A stretch of DNA of 64,000 nt from Cellvibrio polysaccharolyticus (GCF_015182315.1 NZ_PRDL01000001.1:2914001-2978000), one strand, 5' to 3'; counted from the stretch's first letter, positions 9,742 to 20,600 are shown. The notes: generated from the sequence alone by a model not told the origin. Made by a program: numbers and translations.

Positions 9742-12700
9742 GAGTCACCTCTACCGCAGTATCCGTAATACCAGGCTTGTTTTGTTGCGCGCGCTTTTCG
9801 CTGCGACGAGCCAGTGTGTAATAGAACAAGGGCGTGAGTAGCAAACCGAATATGGTGACGCCAATCATGCCGGCAAATACCGCCACACCCATTGCCTGCC
9901 GCATTTCCGCACCGGCACCGCTGGAAAATACCATCGGCACTACACCCATAATAAAAGCAATCGAAGTCATCAAAATGGGGCGTAACCGCAGGCGACCCGC
10001 TTCAAGAATGGCTGTCATTGCATCCATACCGCTGTCTTGCAAGCTTTTGGCAAACTCTACAATCAGAATCGCGTTCTTGGTGGCCAGACCGACCAGAACA
10101 ATAAATCCAATCTGGGTGAAAATATTGTTGTCACCTCCGTACAGCAATACACCGCTTAATGCCGACAGCAAAGTCATCGGGATAATCAAAATAATCGCCA
10201 GCGGCAAACTTAAACTTTCGTATTGCGCAGCCAGCACCATAAACACCAGCAAAATAACCAGCGGATAAATAAACATACCGGCATTACCTGCAAGAATTTG
10301 CTGATAGGTCAGTTCTGTCCATTCGTAACTCATGCCGTTGGGCAAGGTTTCTGCCAGAATTTTTTCAATCGCTGCCTGCGCCTCGCCGGAACTGAAACCC
10401 GGTGCAGCACCGCCATTAATTTCGGCGGTAGTAAAACCGTTGTAGTGCATAACACGATCCGGCCCTGCGCTATCCGTTACATGAATAAAGGAACCCAGCG
10501 GCACCATTTCACCTTGCAGCGTGCGCACCTTGAGTTGACTGATCTGCGCTGCCGTTTGCCGGTATTGCTCGTCTGCCTGCATGTTCACCTGGTAGGTACG
10601 ACCAAACTGGTTGAAATCATTCACATAGACCGAGCCCATGTAAGTCTGCAGGGTTTGGAAAATTTCATCCATCGCGATGTTTTGCTGAGCGGCTTTGGTG
10701 CGATCAATATCAAGATCCAGCTGCGGTACATTGACCTGATAACTGGAAAACACCCCCGCCAGCTCCGGTGTTGCCCAGGCTTTTTGCATCACTTGCATGG
10801 TGACTTCATACAGCGCTTCGTAGCCGTGGTTGGCGCGGTCCTGAATTTGCAACCGGAAACCGCCAATAGTACCCAAACCCTGTACCGGTGGCGGAGGGAA
10901 GATGGCGATAAAGGCACCTTCAATAGCTGCGAATTTTTTATTTAACTCGGCAGCAATCGCATTGGCTGACAACGACGGGTCAGTACGCTCACTAAAGTCA
11001 TCCAGCGGTGTAAAAACAATGCCGCTGTTAGGGCTGTTGGTGAAGCCGTTAATACTCAATCCAGGAAAAGCTACCGAGTTGGCAACACCGGGTTGCTCAA
11101 GGGCAATACGAGACATTTCCTTGATAATTGCATCGGTACGCTCCAGTGATGAGGCGTCCGGCAATTGGGCGAAGGCCACCAGATACTGTTTGTCCTGCCC
11201 CGGTACATAACCGGTAGGCGTTGAGGCAAATTGCAGACCGGTCACCGCCAACAAACCGATATACAGAATGCCGACAATGCCACCAAAGCGAATCACTTTT
11301 TTCACCACCCAGCCGTAACTGTTCGACAAGCGCGCAAAAAAGCGGTTGAAGGGTTGGAACAACCAGCCGCCCAGTAGCTTGTCCATACCGCGAGTCAGCG
11401 CATCTTTTTTCTCGTGATGGCCTTTCAATAACAACGCCGATAAAGCCGGACTCAAGGTGAGCGAGTTGATAGCAGAAATGAATGTGGAAATGGTAATGGT
11501 CAACGCGAATTGCTTGTAGAACTGACCGGTCAGGCCCGACATAAATGCTGTGGGAATAAACACCGCGGCCAGTACCAAGGTGGTAGCAACAATGGGCCCG
11601 GTTACTTCTTTCATGGCTTTTTTAGTGGCTTCAACCGGCGTTAAACCATCGCCAATATTTCGCTCAACGTTTTCTACCACCACAATCGCATCGTCCACCA
11701 CAATACCGATGGCCAACACCAGACCAAACAGCGACAGCGCATTCAATGAAAAACCCATGATGTGCATAAAGGCAAAGGTACCCACCAACGAAACCGGCAC
11801 TGCCACCAATGGAATAATGGAAGCACGCCAGGTTTGCAAAAACAGCACCACAACCAGCACCACCAGCAACACAGCCTCAAGCAAGGTTTTGGCAACCGCC
11901 TCAATAGAACCGCGCACGAATACCGTGGGGTCGTAGACGATGTCGTAACTTAAACCATCGGGAAACCCCTCTGCCAACTCAGCCATTTTGGCGCGAACGT
12001 TGTCAGAAATTTGAATGGCATTGGAACCGGACGCCTGAAAAATCGGGATAGCTACCGCATCTTTGTTGTCGAGCAACGAGCGCAAAGCATAGGTAGACGC
12101 ACCCAGTTCAACACGGGCGATATCTTTCAAACGGGTAATTTCACCGCTGGCACCCACCTTGACGATAATATCTTCAAATTCTTCAACGGTTGCCAGGCGG
12201 CCTTTAACATTAATCAGCAATTGAAAATCGGCTTCGCCACTGGGTTGCGCACCCAAACTGCCAGCTGCCGCCTGCTGATTTTGCTCGCGGATAGCGGCAG
12301 TAATTTGCACCGGCGATAAACCCAGCGCAGCCACTTTATTGGGGTCAAGCCAGATGCGCATGCTGTAGTCGCCCGCACCAAATAAACGAACCGCACCGAC
12401 GCCATCAATTCTGGCCAGTTCATCCTTAACATTCAGCGCTGCGTAATTCGACAGATACAACATGTCATAGCGATTGTCGGGTGAAGTCAGGTGCACCACC
12501 ATGGTCAAATCCGGCGAGGATTTTTCCGTAACAATGCCCAAACGCTGCACTTCCTGTGGCAAACGTGGCATGGCGCGATCTACCCGCGCTTGCACCTGGG
12601 TTTGTGCGCGGTCTACATCAATACCAATGGCGAAGGTAATGGTGAGTGTCATGCGACCATCGGAGGTCGCCTGGGAGGACATGTACAACATATCCTCCAC

Positions 12701-12916
12701 ACCGTTGATTTCCTGTTCCAGTGGTGATGCAACGGTTTCAGCAATAACTTTCGGGTTGGCGCCCGGGTAATTGGCGGTAACCACCACCGTCGGCGGTACC
12801 ACTTCAGGGTATTCGGTAATCGGCAATTGCCAAACGGCAATGGCCCCGGTGATAAAAAACAACAGCGAGATAACCGCCGCAAAAATCGGCCGGTTAATAA
12901 AAAATCGTGAAAACAT
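9734..12916 (-). CDS. RND multidrug efflux permease, HAE1 family (MexF/OqxB-like)
   Basis: Inner-membrane proton-driven pump of 1060 aa. The N-terminus (FFINRPIFAAVISLL, then LPITEYPEVVPPTVVV and SSQATSDGRMTLTITFA) is close to MexF/OqxB rather than AcrB. The TM4 proton-relay aspartates are intact in GIVVDDAIVVVENVERN. A clear AAGGAG ribosome site precedes ATG 12916, only 11 bp after the adaptor gene. Assignment to the family is firm; the substrate range (chloramphenicol, quinolones and similar in MexF/OqxB) cannot be read from the sequence. Confidence 0.95.
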   Translation of the reverse strand: MFSRFFINRPIFAAVISLLFFITGAIAVWQLPITEYPEVVPPTVVVTANYPGANPKVIAETVASPLEQEINGVEDMLYMSSQATSDGRMTLTITFAIGIDVDRAQTQVQARVDRAMPRLPQEVQRLGIVTEKSSPDLTMVVHLTSPDNRYDMLYLSNYAALNVKDELARIDGVGAVRLFGAGDYSMRIWLDPNKVAALGLSPVQITAAIREQNQQAAAGSLGAQPSGEADFQLLINVKGRLATVEEFEDIIVKVGASGEITRLKDIARVELGASTYALRSLLDNKDAVAIPIFQASGSNAIQISDNVRAKMAELAEGFPDGLSYDIVYDPTVFVRGSIEAVAKTLLEAVLLVVLVVVLFLQTWRASIIPLVAVPVSLVGTFAFMHIMGFSLNALSLFGLVLAIGIVVDDAIVVVENVERNIGDGLTPVEATKKAMKEVTGPIVATTLVLAAVFIPTAFMSGLTGQFYKQFALTITISTFISAINSLTLSPALSALLLKGHHEKKDALTRGMDKLLGGWLFQPFNRFFARLSNSYGWVVKKVIRFGGIVGILYIGLLAVTGLQFASTPTGYVPGQDKQYLVAFAQLPDASSLERTDAIIKEMSRIALEQPGVANSVAFPGLSINGFTNSPNSGIVFTPLDDFSERTDPSLSANAIAAELNKKFAAIEGAFIAIFPPPPVQGLGTIGGFRLQIQDRANHGYEALYEVTMQVMQKAWATPELAGVFSSYQVNVPQLDLDIDRTKAAQQNIAMDEIFQTLQTYMGSVYVNDFNQFGRTYQVNMQADEQYRQTAAQISQLKVRTLQGEMVPLGSFIHVTDSAGPDRVMHYNGFTTAEINGGAAPGFSSGEAQAAIEKILAETLPNGMSYEWTELTYQQILAGNAGMFIYPLVILLVFMVLAAQYESLSLPLAIILIIPMTLLSALSGVLLYGGDNNIFTQIGFIVLVGLATKNAILIVEFAKSLQDSGMDAMTAILEAGRLRLRPILMTSIAFIMGVVPMVFSSGAGAEMRQAMGVAVFAGMIGVTIFGLLLTPLFYYTLARRSEKRAQQNKPGITDTAVEVTHG

Positions 12917-12927
12917 CCCTCAGCTCC

Positions 12928-14172
12928 TTAACCGCGACTCGGGGTCACGTCAGCCTGGGCAGTGAGGGTTGCTTCACCGGCGTCCAGACGTTGTTGGGTG
13001 TCGCGCAAGCTGGCCAATTGTTCTGCCGTTGCCATCTCTACCAATTTGGGGTCTATCAACATATTGGGCATAACCCGCTGTAAACCATTCACCACAATGC
13101 GATCGTTAGCCGCCAGACCAGTGCGAACCACACGCAAGCCATTCACTTTTTCGCCCAGTTGTACAGCGCGGTATTCCAGTTGATTGGTAGCGTTTACCAG
13201 CAGCACGAATTTGTTGTTCAAATCGGTACCGATGGCTTTTTCATCAATCAGAATGCCCTCGTAGGAATCGCTGCCTACCAGCTTGATACGGGCAAAAAGA
13301 CCTGGCACCAATTGGTTATCCAGATTGGCGAAACTGGCGCGAATACGAATGGTGCCGGTTTGCCCATTGATGCGGTTATCGACAAAATCCACACTGCCGC
13401 GGTGGCTGTACGTGTTATCGGTTGCCAACGCCATATACACCGGGTTGGCGGTGCTATCGCGAGCATCCACACGCTTGCCGTCTTGCGTTAACTGCGCGTA
13501 TTTCAGGTAGGTCTGCTCGTCTACATCAAACCAGGCGTACATTTTTTCGGTAGAAACGAGGCTGGTAAGTTGGCTTTGACCGGCGGTAACGTAATTGCCT
13601 GCGGTCACTTCGGCGTAAGAAACGCGTCCGCTGATCGGCGCCGTTACGCGGGTGTAAGCAAGATCCAGCTCGGCACGGGTCAGGGCGGCTTTTACCGACG
13701 CAACCGCTGCCGCGGTTTGTTGTTTGCGGGCCAGACGCGATTCAAACATCTCGGCTGAAATAGCCCGCTGGCTGACCAGACGTTCTGCCCGCAGGTGATC
13801 ATTCGCCGCCAGCGATTGCGCACTCAGCGCGCCATCCAGCTCCGCTTTCAAACGCGCCACTTCAGCAGCAAAGGGCCGGGAATCAATTTGAAACAACAGG
13901 TCGCCTTCGTTAACCAGGGTGCCTTCAATAAAATTGACCTGCTCGATATAACCCGATACCCGGGGCACCAGGCTGACCGTTTGCGGCGCTTCAAGGCGGC
14001 CGGTAAATTCGTCCCACTCGGTAATGCGCTCGTGCACCACTTCGGCAACACTCACCTGCGGCGCGGCAGGCGCACCCGCCTGACTGGCAACTTCCGGATT
14101 GCCACAAGCAACCAACACCAGGCTTGCGATACTCCCCAACACCAGGGTTTTGAAAAAGTGTTTCGTGCTCAT
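12928..14172 (-). CDS. RND efflux periplasmic adaptor lipoprotein (MexE/AcrA type)
   Basis: Membrane-fusion protein linking the RND pump to its outer-membrane channel. I chose ATG 14172 (414 aa), not the upstream in-frame start at 14271. It gives a lipoprotein signal, MSTKHFFKTLVLGSIASLVL then VACG (lipidated Cys23), and has GGAG about 9 nt upstream; the longer frame would run through the promoter and operators. Biotinyl-lipoyl-like and hairpin segments (IEGTLVNEGDLLFQID) are visible. First gene of the efflux operon, transcribed from the promoter at 14244-14272 and probably repressed by the divergent TetR protein. Confidence 0.94.
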   Translation of the reverse strand: MSTKHFFKTLVLGSIASLVLVACGNPEVASQAGAPAAPQVSVAEVVHERITEWDEFTGRLEAPQTVSLVPRVSGYIEQVNFIEGTLVNEGDLLFQIDSRPFAAEVARLKAELDGALSAQSLAANDHLRAERLVSQRAISAEMFESRLARKQQTAAAVASVKAALTRAELDLAYTRVTAPISGRVSYAEVTAGNYVTAGQSQLTSLVSTEKMYAWFDVDEQTYLKYAQLTQDGKRVDARDSTANPVYMALATDNTYSHRGSVDFVDNRINGQTGTIRIRASFANLDNQLVPGLFARIKLVGSDSYEGILIDEKAIGTDLNNKFVLLVNATNQLEYRAVQLGEKVNGLRVVRTGLAANDRIVVNGLQRVMPNMLIDPKLVEMATAEQLASLRDTQQRLDAGEATLTAQADVTPSRG

Positions 14173-14232
14173 GACCAATGTCTCCATTTTTAAACTGCGC
14201 CAACGGTCGGGCTGCCGCAGAAATCTGTTTTG

Positions 14233-14244
14233 TACCGATCGGTA
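14233..14244. promoter_or_regulatory. TetR-type operator 1
   Basis: TACCGATCGGTA is a perfect 12-bp palindrome overlapping the -10 hexamer of the efflux promoter on its downstream side. A near-identical palindrome lies 49 bp away (14282-14293). Position and symmetry suggest binding by the divergently encoded TetR regulator. Confidence 0.8.
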
Positions 14245-14272
14245 ATATATAGATCCGCAAAACCCTGTCAAC
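14244..14272 (-). promoter_or_regulatory. Sigma-70 promoter of the RND efflux operon
   Basis: On the reverse strand TTGACA (14267-14272) is followed after 16 bp by TATATT (14244-14249). It lies about 70 bp before the adaptor start codon and is bracketed by two palindromic operators, a classical repressible layout. Confidence 0.8.
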
Positions 14273-14281
14273 GAATTTTTG

Positions 14282-14293
14282 TACCGACCGGTA
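14282..14293. promoter_or_regulatory. TetR-type operator 2
   Basis: TACCGACCGGTA differs from operator 1 by one base and shares the flanks TTG- and -A. It lies just upstream of the -35 element of the efflux promoter and may also cover the divergent tetR promoter, giving autoregulation. Confidence 0.78.
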
Positions 14294-14458
14294 AAATAAT
14301 CCGAAAAGGCGGGAATATCAGCAGGCCAGTGTTGTCATAGCAGCAGCTTTTCGGTATGAGCCGGTTAACGGAGGGAAAGGAGAGGCCCGCAAAACCTTAC
14401 TGGACAAGGGGACTTTTGCTGAATACCATATGACCAATTTTGTTACAGGAGCAGAGCA

Positions 14459-15073
14459 ATGGCCGCTGTCACTTGTACCCCGGGTGTGGGCAGACCACGT
14501 GCGTTTGATATCGAAGAATCGCTGGAAAAAGCGCTGGAAGTCTTCTGGCGCAACGGTTATGACGGTACCTCATTGGCGGATCTCACCGAGGCAATGGGCA
14601 TTAACAAGCCCAGCTTGTACGCCACTTTCGGTAATAAAGAACAACTGTTTTTAAAAGCAATTGAGTTTTATGAAAGCCGCCCTTGCGCTTTTTTCCTGCC
14701 AGCGCTTGAAAAGCCCACCGCTTATCAGGTTACCGAGCACATGTTGTTTGGCGCGGCACATAACATGGCCGACAAGAATCACCCGCAGGGCTGTGTGATT
14801 GTTCAGGGCGCCCTCTCATGCAGTGAATCTGCCGCAAAAGTCAGAGAAGCACTGATTGATCGTCGCGTCGATGCCGAGCAGCAACTTTGCACCCGTTTTC
14901 AACGCGCCAAAGAAGAAGGTGACCTGCCTGACCATGTGGATGCCACGGTGCTGGCACGTTACATCGCCACCGTACTGCAAGGCATTGCGGTACAAGCCAA
15001 TAACGGTGCCTCTTCCGAGCAATTGCGCCAGGTAGCGGTGATGACGCTACAGGCTTTTCCTCGCAATAACTGA
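14459..15073 (+). CDS. TetR-family transcriptional repressor of the efflux operon
   Basis: 204-aa regulator with an N-terminal TetR helix-turn-helix (FDIEESLEKALEVFWRNGYD, then TSLADLTEAMGINKPSLYATFGN at about residues 35-60) and a C-terminal ligand-binding domain of the TetR_C type seen in AcuR/NemR-like proteins. Start ATG 14459 has AGGAG 7 nt upstream. It is divergent from the RND operon, with two matching palindromes in between, so it very likely represses the pump and itself. The inducer is unknown; two cysteines lie in the ligand domain (GCVIV and LSCSES), so redox or electrophile sensing is possible but speculative. Confidence 0.93.
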   Translation: MAAVTCTPGVGRPRAFDIEESLEKALEVFWRNGYDGTSLADLTEAMGINKPSLYATFGNKEQLFLKAIEFYESRPCAFFLPALEKPTAYQVTEHMLFGAAHNMADKNHPQGCVIVQGALSCSESAAKVREALIDRRVDAEQQLCTRFQRAKEEGDLPDHVDATVLARYIATVLQGIAVQANNGASSEQLRQVAVMTLQAFPRNN

Positions 15074-15084
15074 CCTCCCCGGTT

Positions 15085-15112
15085 CCGATGACAGCATCCT
15101 GGCTGTCATCGG
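15085..15112 (+). terminator. Hairpin after tetR
   Basis: CCGATGACAG and CTGTCATCGG form a perfect 10-bp stem with an 8-nt loop, 12 bp after the tetR stop. There is no T-run, so it is a weak or RNA-stabilising terminator. Confidence 0.55.
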
Positions 15113-15407
15113 CAACGCCCCTGCACTCCGTTTAGCACCTGTAAAAAAATCACGGTGTGTCTTGTATCCCGACAAGATGCCATTCTCCAGACAAAAACTT
15201 TTCCCAATAAAGTGATTCGCAAAACAACCTGCAATGAATACGTATGTAGCAGATTGAGCTACAAAGCGGCTTTCACTATTCTGCTTCTGATCAAACCAAA
15301 CCGGTTGGGTTTTCTCTCATTATAAAAACGTAAATTTTTTCAGCGCGCGTCTCATCCTGCGCAAATTACTGCGCCTGCCGTTCTTATAAAAACAAAAGGA
15401 AATGGTT
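15113..15407. other. Non-coding region before the amylase pseudogene
   Basis: I see no gene in these 295 bases. There is a short dyad, TGTAGC-N7-GCTACA, at 15245-15263, which could be a former operator for the amylase gene. An AAGGA ribosome site lies just before the pseudogene start. Confidence 0.4.
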
Positions 15408-16342
15408 ATGAATACCCCCCTGCCCGTTCGGCTATGGGTAACGCTGGCAATATTGATTGCAAATGGCGGCACGCTATTGGCCAATGAATCCCCCTCCCTC
15501 GATGCATGCCTGAAAAAAGCCTCAGTGGTTAATGATGCCGTTATTGAGTTTGCAAGTTGCGTCACCTGAGTGGCAAGACCAGATTATTTATCTTGTTCTG
15601 GCGGATCGTTTTTTTGATGGCGATCCTGGCAATAACGATCAAGGTGTCGGCGAATATGCGCCCGGGGTTGATGGCCATTACAGCGGCGGTGATCTTAAGG
15701 GAGTAACCCAAAACCTGGATTATATTCAAACGCCTTGACGAGCATTTTGGCGATTTAGCGGATTATCGTTTGCTGTCACACGCGCTTCACCATCGCGGTA
15801 TGTATCTTATTCAGGATGTGGTGGTTAACCATGTGGGTAATTTTTTCAGTTATACGGGGGAGTACGATCCCAAAGATCCAACGCGCAATTTTTCACTGAA
15901 TACGGAAGCAAGCCCCGGTTCGGCACCTGATCAATATCCATTTAGTTCGAATAATGCGAATAACCCCGAGCACCGTGCAGTGGCCATTTATCATTGGACG
16001 CCGGAAATCAATGATTTTTCAAATCGCACCCAGGAAACGACTTTTCAAAGCGGTATGCTCAATGATCTCAATACTGAAAATCCGGTAGTGAGAGATGCAC
16101 TCAAAGATTCGTTTGCCTATTGGATAAAAGAAGTGGGTGTCGATGCGATTCGTATTGATACCGTGAAATATGTTGAAGCTGAGTTTTATGAAGATTTTCT
16201 TCATGGGGAAAATAGCTTAACGGCAAATAAGGGTGGTGAAGGTGCCTATCGCGGGCTGACCAAAGAGCCAAGCATGTGGACTTTCGCTGCGCCTGATATT
16301 AAAGGGCCGCTTATTTTGGATGCTGCGATGCTGAGTTTATAA
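15408..16342 (+). pseudogene. Decayed GH13 alpha-amylase / cyclomaltodextrinase-type gene
   Basis: Three consecutive segments in three reading frames together read as a GH13 enzyme. Segment 1 (ATG 15408, good ribosome site) has a signal peptide ending GGTLLANES and stops at 15567. Segment 2 (from about 15532) contains WQDQIIYLVLADRF...HYSGGDLKGV and stops after DYIQ at about 15736. Segment 3 resumes with DEHFGDLADYRLLSHAL, conserved region I DVVVNH and region II DAIRIDTVKYV (nucleophile Asp). About 45-55 codons expected between DYIQ and DEHFG are missing. The protein ends soon after region II, before the acid/base Glu. It therefore has a frameshift, an internal deletion and a C-terminal truncation, and no active enzyme is expected. 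Confidence 0.88.
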
Positions 16343-16344
16343 CA

Positions 16345-16370
16345 ACAATGCCCGCTGATGCGGGCATTGT
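16345..16370. terminator. Intrinsic hairpin terminator between convergent genes
   Basis: ACAATGCCCGC-TGAT-GCGGGCATTGT is a perfect 11-bp stem with a 4-nt loop. It sits between the amylase remnant (+) and the cupin gene (-). The T-run is weak on both sides. Confidence 0.75.
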
Positions 16371-16402
16371 GTTTATAGTGACGGTTAGGCGAATGCCTGG
16401 TT

Positions 16403-17509
16403 TTAGCGATTCAAACGACTGATCAAAAAGGCACGGAGTTGCCGTGCCGTAAGGTCATCAATGGGCCCCAGCTCACCGCGCGCATGCTCGGGAATGTGTT
16501 CAACGGGCAAATCGGAAGGGCCAAAAATGTAGTAGTCGAACAACAACTTCCATGCCTGTTTCTCATACTCCGGGCGATCGCGCAAACTCAACAATGCATG
16601 CTTTAACACATTCATCGGCGTGCCCATAAATTTGGGCGAGGTATTCCACCAGTAATTGATAAGAATGTTGAACGGGTTAAGTGCCTCTACCTGATGCCAC
16701 CACATACTCGGGTAAAACAGCAGATCGCCCGCCTCCAGATCGGCAATTTGGGCATGGGGCAAGGCATCGCGAAAACGCGGGTATTTTTCAAAATCCGGAT
16801 AGTCAAAATCCACCATACTGATCACCTGGCCACCAGGGGTCGGGTCCAATGGGCCCGGGTATAAATTGGCCACCTGATCAACCGGAAACAAAGTAAAACG
16901 TCGCCGACCCGCCACACAACAGGCAATATTATTGGGCGCGTCATAATGCGCTGCGGCAGTGGTACGGTTACCAATCCAGATGCTGGCCAGCGGCGGATTC
17001 TGTTCGTACATGGGGTGGTTGAACAGCAGGTCATTTTGCTCACGCAGGCCAGGCAGGCAGGCATCAATGGTGGTTGAGCCAATGTAAAAAGAAGGAGGTT
17101 CCGGGTTGGTCAGGTTGCTTTGCAGCTGCTCCAGCACCTGATCAATGCGCACGCGGTGACTCTCATAATTCATACCGGTCAAAGTGTCGTTGTAGCCAAA
17201 CCGCCCTTTCAGCTCATGCGGCGCCACATAACACGCGACTTGCATGCCATTGTAAAAAGAACGCAGGTAATCCATCGCTTTTTCATCAGATTCAAGCCCG
17301 GCTTTTACCAAGGGCCAGTCACTGATGGCGCCTTTTAAAATTACCGGTTGCAGATCGTCCATCAGTTTTTGATAGGGAATATTGTCAAACCGGTAGCCTT
17401 CAAGCACGGTTACTTTACGACCGACTGCTGCGATATCCATCATTGCCCGTCCGAATTTATTGCTTTTTTGTGATTGGTTGCCACTCACGGGTGGTGAGTT
17501 TTCGGCCAT
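16403..17509 (-). CDS. Cupin_8 / JmjC-like (FIH-type) oxygenase-like protein A
   Basis: 368-aa cytoplasmic protein of the cupin_8 (JmjC/FIH-like) family, whose characterised members are Fe(II)/2-oxoglutarate hydroxylases of proteins or RNA. The metal triad is complete: HYD (His188, Asp190) and the distal His272 in MWWHQVEAL. The signature GRRRFTLFP is also present. It is clearly paralogous to protein B at 21317-22327 (shared GRRRFTLFP, PDFEKYPRF and NYWWN). No signal peptide. No obvious ribosome site precedes ATG 17509; an internal ATG pair near residue 23 is an alternative start. Cupin_8 genes commonly accompany TonB receptors and tryptophan halogenases in this kind of bacterium, but the substrate is unknown. 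Confidence 0.85.
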   Translation of the reverse strand: MAENSPPVSGNQSQKSNKFGRAMMDIAAVGRKVTVLEGYRFDNIPYQKLMDDLQPVILKGAISDWPLVKAGLESDEKAMDYLRSFYNGMQVACYVAPHELKGRFGYNDTLTGMNYESHRVRIDQVLEQLQSNLTNPEPPSFYIGSTTIDACLPGLREQNDLLFNHPMYEQNPPLASIWIGNRTTAAAHYDAPNNIACCVAGRRRFTLFPVDQVANLYPGPLDPTPGGQVISMVDFDYPDFEKYPRFRDALPHAQIADLEAGDLLFYPSMWWHQVEALNPFNILINYWWNTSPKFMGTPMNVLKHALLSLRDRPEYEKQAWKLLFDYYIFGPSDLPVEHIPEHARGELGPIDDLTARQLRAFLISRLNR

Positions 17510-17657
17510 TTAAGCACAACACACCTGTTCATGAAACACTTTGCCAGATACCGGTAAAAGGAGGATGGTATTTCTTGATCTGGCGCAAGCAGAGGCGAAG
17601 AGAAGAACTCACCGGAAAGAAGTGAACCACCCTGGCAGGCGAATCCTGCGGCTGGCA

Positions 17658-20600
17658 TTAATCCTTTAGCCACACCTCAAGCAGCTGTAACGGCATGGGG
17701 TGGCCGATATGATATCCCTGCGCATAGTCGCAACCCATCAAGCGCAGACGGATAAACAACTCCTCGTTCTCTACCCCCTCGGCGACCACTTTCAATCCGA
17801 GATTGTGAGCCAACTGAATGGTGGAGTTGACGATCACCTCATCCTGCACGCTGTTCAACATGGAGGAAATAAACGAGCGATCAATCTTCAGGGTTTGTAC
17901 CGGCAAACGCTTGAGATAGGCCAATGACGAATAGCCGGTTCCAAAATCGTCAATAGACAATTGCACACCCAACTTGCTGATACTTTCCAGCGTAAGGAGA
18001 GCGCGGTTGGGGTCTGTCATCAAAGCGCTCTCGGTAATTTCCAGCTCCAGAATACTGGCCGGCACGCCGTATTGTTCCAGCAAATTGGCGATCAACTCCG
18101 GCAAGGTTTCATCCATCAAATTGCGGGCGGAAAGATTAACCGCGATAGAGGCCGGCTTGCCCTCCTGCAACCACAGATGGCATTGCTGGATACTTTTTTC
18201 CAACACCCAGGCCGTTAACGGATAAATCAAACGGGTGGATTCGACCATGGGGATAAAATCACCGGGCAGAATGAAACCGAACTCCGGATGGTGCCAGCGG
18301 ATCAACACCTCAAAACCGCACACACTGCGGTCACTCACGGCAACCTTCGGCTGAAAATACAACATAAACTGATTTTCGCGAATGGCTCTGCCGACTTCGG
18401 AAATCAACGCCAGGCGACGCGGCGAGTGCGGGTCGGCATCAATGCTGTACAGACAAACACCGCGATCTTCCCGCTTGGCGCGATACATTGCCACATCGGC
18501 ATAACGCATCAACGTACTCAGGTCCGCAGCCTGTTCCGGGATGATGGCAATACCAATACTTGCGCTGATTTCTACCGGAAAACCTTTAACATCAAACTGC
18601 TGACGCAGTGAATCCAGAATACGCTGCCCGGCAATTCTCGCCTGGCCTACATTACTGGCATTGTGGAGAAAAACAGCGAATTCATCACCACCCAGCCTTG
18701 CGACTGTCCCCGGCAATGCGCGCATACAATGTAACAACCGGGCACCAATTAATTGTAGTAGATGATCGCCACACTGATGCCCCAGGGTATCATTAATTTC
18801 CTTGAACCGATCAAGATCAATTAATAACAAGGCACCGGTTTTATAGTCATCGCTGGCGATCCATTGATCGATATCTTTATAAAGCGACGAGCGATTGGGC
18901 AACCCGGTGAGAGCGTCGTGCGAAGACTGATGTTCCAGCCGCCGCAAGTAATGTTTGTGGTTGGCGAGGTTTTTAGTGATGCCGTAAAAGTGGCGAAGAT
19001 GATTATTCTCGATAATGCCTACACAGGAAATTTCGTAAAAAAATCGCCGCCCGGTTTCATCGCAACGGCTGCACTCATAATTCACCAGACAAAAATCCTG
19101 CTCTATAAAAGACCGTATATCAAAAAGATATTGATCGGAAAATTCAGGCAACAACGGCGTATTCAACAAAAGCTGGCGCGGCGTTTTCAGCATATCGGCC
19201 AGTACCTGATTGCACTCTTCGAGCCGTGCATATTCTGCAATACGGGCAACCATTTCATCGACCGGCAAGTCGAGAGCAATCGGCTTTTCAAAACCAAAAC
19301 ACCACACAGCATCGGAAGCATGTTCAAGAAAAGCGCGATAACGTTTTTCACAACCGTCCAGCTCTTCAAGCTGTTGCTGAAAACTGGTGGTGTCGGTCAT
19401 CAAAACCAGTACTTCTCCACTGGCATTGACCGGCAAGAGTTCCAGCGACACAACATAGTCGCGCTCTTTAAGAGTGAGCAGCAAACTGTCGCGCTTACTG
19501 TATTTGCCAGACAGCAGGCAACCGTGCACAAAGTTGCGAACTGCCAGCGTATCGCGCCACTGAAATGCCAGGTCGAAAAACCATTCGCCGCGCAGCGATA
19601 CCGAACCCAGCCATTTTTTACTGGCCCGGTTGGCGTTCAACACGCGAGCCTGGGCATCCAGATAAAACGCGCCACACGTCAGACTTTCAAATAAAAACTT
19701 CCATTCGGTATTGTCTTCGCGAAGTAGCGATGAACGCGATACCGACAACCGCACCATATCCACCGACCGCCGTATCGCCTGGCTATCGGCTTCAACACGC
19801 CGGCAAGAGCCCCCGCCCACTTGCTGCAACACCAGCGGTTCCATAGCGGCTTTACTGCCGGGTAGCGCCGCCAACCGCTCCGGCTGCGAGGTTACTGGCA
19901 GAGCCGGTTGCACCGTTGGCAGCGGTTCTTTTTCTTCAACGCCTACGCCGATGTCGGGGGATGGTTGCACATCGCGGGCGATTGCGCGCAGTTGAACCAG
20001 CATCCGATCCAGCTTTCCGGCTCGGTCACGCAGCGGCAAAAAACTGACTTCCAGACGTAAAAGTACCGCCTCATCAAGCGCTTTTCGTTTGTCCGGCGGT
20101 TGTACGTAAGGCTCTTCAGGGGCGTAGAGCAACTCAACCGAACCGGCTTTGGCTTGCTGGTAAAAACCACGAATTTTCTCCCAGACCATCGCCTGCTTCA
20201 TCACCTGGCGGTCCAGCAACAGGTTGTAGCGCCCCACCGCTCGGGTGACGCGTTGCGCTGGCAACTGCAGTAAGAGCTCCAGCGCCGGGTTGTGCTGCAA
20301 AAAAACACCCCAGCAATCTGTCATCAAACTGGCCACCGGGCTTTCCGAGAAAACGTTGAACACCGCCTGCTGCACTGTTTCCGGAGCCGGCTCTGCCAGC
20401 CATTGTTGTCCACTCACGGCAATACCGTGATACACCAGCTGGTCGTCAATATGGCGCGGTAAAAGCCGCGAGGCTGATTTTTGTTCGTCCGGTCGGAGGC
20501 GACGGCCCATAAAGCGGAAACGGGGCGCGCGCGGCAAACCGCTCAAACTCACCTCGCAGGTGTAGGCGCAATGGCTGTCGGGATCGGGCACAGGAGAAAA

